Positions 60,790 through 64,000 of a stretch of DNA of 64,000 nucleotides are shown here, piece after piece. Below the pieces are notes generated by a model, which had not been told where the DNA came from, did not search any database, and saw only the letters and a program-made list of their open reading frames with translations. A program made the translations under genes and the position numbers. The DNA comes from Candidatus Aramenus sp. CH1 (GTDB lineage Archaea; Thermoproteota; Thermoprotei_A; Sulfolobales; Sulfolobaceae). The stretch is from positions 62,001 through 126,000 of the forward strand of contig JALBWU010000002.1 in NCBI GenBank assembly GCA_022678445.1. The letters are read 5' to 3'. Numbering within the stretch: position 1 is the stretch's first letter; the number at the start of each line of letters is the position of its first letter.

Positions 60790-61938
60790 ATGGGAGGAGA
60801 GGATCACAACTTAAGGGCAGTTTCCCTGATCAACGACGGCGAAAAGAAGGTAAAGCTGGGGGAAGTTACTGAGGCAGAGCAATCCCTAAAGAGGGCCCTC
60901 TTGGAACTAGACGAGGCAATAAAGGAAGAGGACAGCCCGAAGTACCACTACAACAAGGGCGTAGCTTACCTAAACCTAGCAAGGGCCTACTCCTTGACCG
61001 ACGAGGAAAAGGCGATGGAATCCCTGGAAGAGGCACTAAGGGAGTTCGAAGTCGCCTTGAAGCACTCTGATAAAGGGGTCTTCCACAACGGCAGGGGCAC
61101 CGCCCTTGCGGAAATGGCCAGGCTCAGGAGGAATAAGGGCGACGACGTTGCCCTCCTTCTCGAGGAGGCGATAAGGGAGTTCTCAAAGGCAATACTCATG
61201 GAGCCGGAGGAGCCCAGCTATAGAGTAAACTTGACCAACGTCGTGTCCTTCCTCGCCGAGTCCAAGGCCCTTTCCGGAGACCTGGAGGAGACAGAGAGGC
61301 TCCTCTCCAAGGTCGTTGAGGAGTACGAGAAGACGTCCACGAATGACCCAGACTTGAGCTACGCTAATGCAGTTACCTTAATGGAGATGGCAATGGTGAG
61401 AAAACAACTGGGAAAAGTGGAGCAGGCGAGGAAAGACCTTGAGGTCGCCTTAGCTGAGCTAGACAAGGCCATAGCCAAGAACCCCATATCCTCAGACTAC
61501 CACAACGCCAGGGGCAACGCCCTCCTACTCCTGTCAGAGGTACTACCACAAGGGGAAATTGAGAACGCCCTGTCGGAGGCCGTGAAGGAGTTCGACGAGG
61601 CGGTCTGGAACAACCCCATGTACCCATTCTACCACGTTGGAAAGGCAAACGTACTGGTCAAGCTAAGCCAGCTCTCTGCCGTAAAGGCAGAGGACTACTT
61701 GAGGCAGGCCATCTCAGAGTACTCTGAGGTCCTTCAGATAGCCAAGGACAACCCGGACTACTTGACCCTTAGGGCAAAGGCCTACCTAGAGCTTGGGAAG
61801 GCCACAGGGGACGCCAAGTACGTAGACGAGGCGGTGAAGGATCTGGACAGGGCGAGCAGGTACTCTACGTCTCCAGAGATAAAACAGCTTAGAGAGGAGG
61901 CAATTAAGCTAAAGCTAGGGCTGAGGAGGAAGGGCTAA
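60790..61938 (+). CDS. Tetratricopeptide-repeat protein
   Basis: A 382-aa, all-helical soluble protein composed of TPR-like helix pairs: GEVTEAEQSLKRALLELDEAIKE, KAMESLEEALREFEVALKHS, LLEEAIREFSKAILMEPEEP, and others ending in AVKDLDRASRYS, about seven to eight units. TPR arrays act as scaffolds for other proteins. The start at 60790 is chosen; a TTG at 60760 would add a short hydrophobic stretch. It lies between the pilin-like operon and an ABC exporter operon on the other strand (4-nt overlap at the 3' ends). Confidence 0.75.
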   Translation: MGGEDHNLRAVSLINDGEKKVKLGEVTEAEQSLKRALLELDEAIKEEDSPKYHYNKGVAYLNLARAYSLTDEEKAMESLEEALREFEVALKHSDKGVFHNGRGTALAEMARLRRNKGDDVALLLEEAIREFSKAILMEPEEPSYRVNLTNVVSFLAESKALSGDLEETERLLSKVVEEYEKTSTNDPDLSYANAVTLMEMAMVRKQLGKVEQARKDLEVALAELDKAIAKNPISSDYHNARGNALLLLSEVLPQGEIENALSEAVKEFDEAVWNNPMYPFYHVGKANVLVKLSQLSAVKAEDYLRQAISEYSEVLQIAKDNPDYLTLRAKAYLELGKATGDAKYVDEAVKDLDRASRYSTSPEIKQLREEAIKLKLGLRRKG

Positions 61939-62459
61939 GGCCTCCTAGCCCTCTCAAAAAGCATTGTGGTCAGCCCTAGGACTGTGAGCACCAACCCCAA
62001 CGCCTCCACTAAACTGGGATTCTCCACTAGGTTCATCCTCGTGACGGACATCTTCACGTAGATGGGGTAGGTAGCGTTCCTGGACTCGACTAGCTTCTCC
62101 TCGTGGATCACTTTCTGGACAGTGACGTTACCGCAACTCAAGGACTCTGTGACGTTTATAACTTTGGTTACGTTCATGGAGTACAGTTCCTGGTAAGGTA
62201 ATATGACCCATTCCCCGGGCGTCAATGGGATCACGGAGTCCAGCTTCACTATCGACTTTTCCCCGTTATGTACTACCTCGACGTAGGCGGAGACGTTAGT
62301 GGCGTTCTCTATAAGCTCAAGTTCCCCATAGACAGTTGGAGGAACGTTTAAGGACAGTTCCTTTGACAGGACTTGCGTGTTCATCACGTGAGCGTTAATG
62401 GAGGCTAAACCCAAGGAGAGGAGGGCAATGCCAAAGGCAAAGGCTAAACTCCCCTTCAT
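61935..62459 (-). CDS. Membrane protein with extracellular beta domain, third gene of ABC operon
   Basis: A 174-aa protein: N-terminal signal or anchor helix (FAFGIALLSLGLASINA), an exterior beta domain of about 125 residues with six to seven N-x-S/T sites, and a C-terminal membrane helix (LVLTVLGLTTMLFERARRP). One cysteine (SLSCGN). It follows the ABC permease with a 4-nt overlap, so it is the third component of that exporter, perhaps a periplasm-side accessory protein. Confidence 0.7.
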   Translation of the reverse strand: MKGSLAFAFGIALLSLGLASINAHVMNTQVLSKELSLNVPPTVYGELELIENATNVSAYVEVVHNGEKSIVKLDSVIPLTPGEWVILPYQELYSMNVTKVINVTESLSCGNVTVQKVIHEEKLVESRNATYPIYVKMSVTRMNLVENPSLVEALGLVLTVLGLTTMLFERARRP

Positions 62460-63163
62460 ACCTCTAACCCCCTGAACTTAAGGAAGGAAAGCACGAAAGC
62501 CAATACCGCTACCAACCCGTCCACGGCTACCCCTACCTCCACCTGCTGGTAGAGGTCCTTGCCTAAGGCGGTTATTATCCAAGGTACAAACGGGTTGGTG
62601 AAGGAAAGAGCAAAGATCTTCCCGTACTCTCCTTGGAGGGCGTAAAAGTACTCCCCAGCACCGCCGAACACGAAGACCCCACCAAGGACGAAGATGGACA
62701 TCAAGGTGGACACTCCTGGGCTCCTGAATATCAAGGTGAGCAGTAGGACTAGGTTTTCGGCGAAGAAATATCCAACTACGAAGGTGAAAGCCAACAGGGG
62801 TGGGACTGGGACGCCAGAGAGAAGGGAGTAGAGGGCAGTAGTAAAGGCCCAGAGCAGTATGGGCACCACCACGTCAGAGAAATAGATGAACGCGAAGAGC
62901 TCCTCCCTCCTCACGGGGGTCGTAAGGAAGGAGATTATGCTCTCCTTGTACAGATGATCTCCCGTGACAAAGATCACGTTCCTAAGGCCTAGGGAGAAGG
63001 CCAAGGTCTCGGAGACACTGATCACCGGGACCATGGACAGCACAACCCCCAAGAGGGAGAACCCTCCCCTCTCGTAGAAGGCACTCAAGAAGACGTTTGA
63101 TACCAACATAGTTGGCAGTACAAGCTCTAGCGTGGGCTCCCTGTACCTCTCCTTAAAGACCAT
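62456..63163 (-). CDS. ABC-2-type membrane permease
   Basis: A 235-aa permease with about six helices (TLELVLPTMLVSNVFLSAFY, LSMVPVISVSETLAFSL, FAFIYFSDVVVPILLWAF, LLAFTFVVGYFFAENLVLLLTLIF, and two more). The cytoplasmic segment FLTTPVRREELFAF before helix 3 is typical of ABC-2 permeases. The ATG at 63163 comes 1 nt after the ATPase stop; an in-frame ATG at 63196 inside the ATPase gene would add 11 residues. Confidence 0.85.
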   Translation of the reverse strand: MVFKERYREPTLELVLPTMLVSNVFLSAFYERGGFSLLGVVLSMVPVISVSETLAFSLGLRNVIFVTGDHLYKESIISFLTTPVRREELFAFIYFSDVVVPILLWAFTTALYSLLSGVPVPPLLAFTFVVGYFFAENLVLLLTLIFRSPGVSTLMSIFVLGGVFVFGGAGEYFYALQGEYGKIFALSFTNPFVPWIITALGKDLYQQVEVGVAVDGLVAVLAFVLSFLKFRGLEV

Positions 63164-63164
63164 G

Positions 63165-64000
63165 TTAAACACTTGAAAACCTCTTGAACGCCTCATCCAA
63201 GGAGTACCTCCTCACGTTTATTACGTTTACCCCTGCGTCGTCTAACTTGTCGACTATCTCCCTCATCCTCCCCCTTACCTTCAAGTATCCCCCTTCCATC
63301 TCCCCTTGGCCAATGACCTTTATCGCTTTCTCCGGGTTGTCGACCAGCAGGTAAACCTCTTCCTCCTCTCCTGCCATTGCGTCGTTTATTCTACCCGCAA
63401 AAGTGATCCTTCCCTCGTTTATGAAGACGGCGTGGGTGATGACCTTCTCCAGCTCGGAGAGTATGTGGGAAGAGATGAAGAACGTCACCTCCCTCCTGTT
63501 TAGCCTCTTCACTGCCTCGTAGAACTCCATCCTAGCGCTTGGGTCCAGGTTGGCCGTAGGTTCGTCTGCGACTATGAGCTCGGGTTCCTTCAAGAGGGCT
63601 GAGGCCAGCTGTACCCTCTGGGCCAGCCCCGAGGAGAGCTGGTTGAGCCTCTTGTTGAGGTGGGGGCCCAAGTTGAATTCCTCTATGACATCCCTTGGGT
63701 CCTTACCGTATATCCTTCCAATGTCGTAGAGGTACTCCTTGACCTTTGCCTCCTGCGGGTGGTGGATAGTGGTGAAGACCACGGAGAACCTCTCGTAAAG
63801 CCTTGGGTTGTTCCAGGGATCCTCCCCAAGCACCTCTACTTTTCCTCCTGACTTCCGCAAGAGCCCTGCGATGACCTTTATGGTAGTGGTCTTGCCGGCG
63901 CCGTTGGGCCCTATAAAACCTGTTATTGACCCTTTCTCTACTCTGAAGGTGACGTTAATCACTTCCCTCCTGCCAAAGACCCTCGCGAGGTTCTCGGCAA
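63165..64000 (-). CDS. ABC exporter ATPase, 5' end outside window
   Basis: ATP-binding subunit of the ABC-2 exporter. Walker A is GPNGAGKTT, the signature [17 protein letters not shown], Walker [13 protein letters not shown] and the H-loop FISSHI. The frame stays open through the right edge ([13 protein letters not shown] upstream of the GTG at 63962), and this extra stretch matches the usual first strand of such ATPases, so the true start lies beyond 64000. The C-terminal domain ([17 protein letters not shown]...) is the regulatory extension. The ATPase, permease and beta-domain protein form one operon. Confidence 0.85.
   Translation of the reverse strand, partial: AENLARVFGRREVINVTFRVEKGSITGFIGPNGAGKTTTIKVIAGLLRKSGGKVEVLGEDPWNNPRLYERFSVVFTTIHHPQEAKVKEYLYDIGRIYGKDPRDVIEEFNLGPHLNKRLNQLSSGLAQRVQLASALLKEPELIVADEPTANLDPSARMEFYEAVKRLNRREVTFFISSHILSELEKVITHAVFINEGRITFAGRINDAMAGEEEEVYLLVDNPEKAIKVIGQGEMEGGYLKVRGRMREIVDKLDDAGVNVINVRRYSLDEAFKRFSSV

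Overview
The window looks like chromosome of a thermoacidophilic crenarchaeon of the order Sulfolobales. The evidence is a set of lineage-typical families (DUF2173, DUF3211, DUF973, a sulfide:quinone-oxidoreductase-like gene with a DUF1641 partner, MerH/MerA/ArsR-type MerR, pilin-like proteins with class III signal peptides) and many genes whose start codon lies about 26 nt after a TATA box, i.e. leaderless transcripts. The moderate G+C of the genes would suit a Metallosphaera-like genome more than a low-G+C Sulfolobus or Acidianus, but the genus is a guess. I recognise no rRNA, tRNA, CRISPR array, replication origin or intact transposon.

Layout. 0-7 kb: two overlapping DUF2173 genes; a winged-helix regulator with an acyl-CoA dehydrogenase; a peroxiredoxin; a mercury-resistance locus (merH-merA divergent from an ArsR-type merR, with a palindrome between them) followed by an MFS transporter. 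7-11 kb: an AlaX-type editing protein overlapping a three-subunit glycolate-oxidase-like set (GlcE, GlcD, GlcF). 11-14.5 kb: sulfur module, with DsrE-like and TusA-like carriers divergent from an SQR-like flavoprotein and a four-repeat DUF1641 protein. 14.5-20 kb: XdhC, MFS, ETF alpha/beta, and a DHA2 drug exporter followed by the wreck of a MarR regulator. 20-31 kb: two cation/proton antiporters around a frameshifted class III aminotransferase, proline biosynthesis, WrbA, a SelD-like protein, a small metzincin-like protein, a beta-carbonic-anhydrase-like enzyme, a CBS protein and a cupin. 31-36 kb: NadM, an amino-acid permease, and an ABC exporter operon whose secreted-protein gene carries a nonsense codon and whose permease carries a frameshift. 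36-50 kb: a diverged Csx1/MJ1666-like CARF-HEPN gene with a cyclase, a molybdopterin hydroxylase large subunit, DUF3211, a beta-propeller surface protein, a 33-codon ORF ahead of an unknown gene, DUF973, a B12/radical-SAM enzyme, a winged-helix/AAA ATPase pair, a third DUF2173 gene and mtnA. 52-64 kb: a surface and export region with a 41-aa amphipathic peptide, secreted glycoprotein-like genes, a zinc-ribbon/HTH protein, two ABC exporters, a pair of pilin-like proteins and a TPR protein.

How the parts fit. The merR product would repress merHA from the intergenic palindrome. TusA and DsrE are sulfur carriers that could receive sulfane sulfur; the SQR-like enzyme would feed sulfide electrons to the quinone pool, probably membrane-linked through DUF1641. 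The ETF pair would accept electrons from acyl-CoA dehydrogenases such as the one at 744-1901. XdhC is the usual maturation factor for molybdenum hydroxylases such as 37824-39884. Several loci are visibly decaying (MarR, aminotransferase, ABC exporter), which suggests recent loss of function or sequencing errors that reads would settle.

The least explained objects are the amphipathic micro-protein at 54156-54281, the Csx1-like gene standing outside any cas locus, the 33-codon ORF with its 325-aa partner, the winged-helix/AAA pair, and the surface/export region as a whole. All functional calls rest on motif and family recognition by eye; no database search was run.
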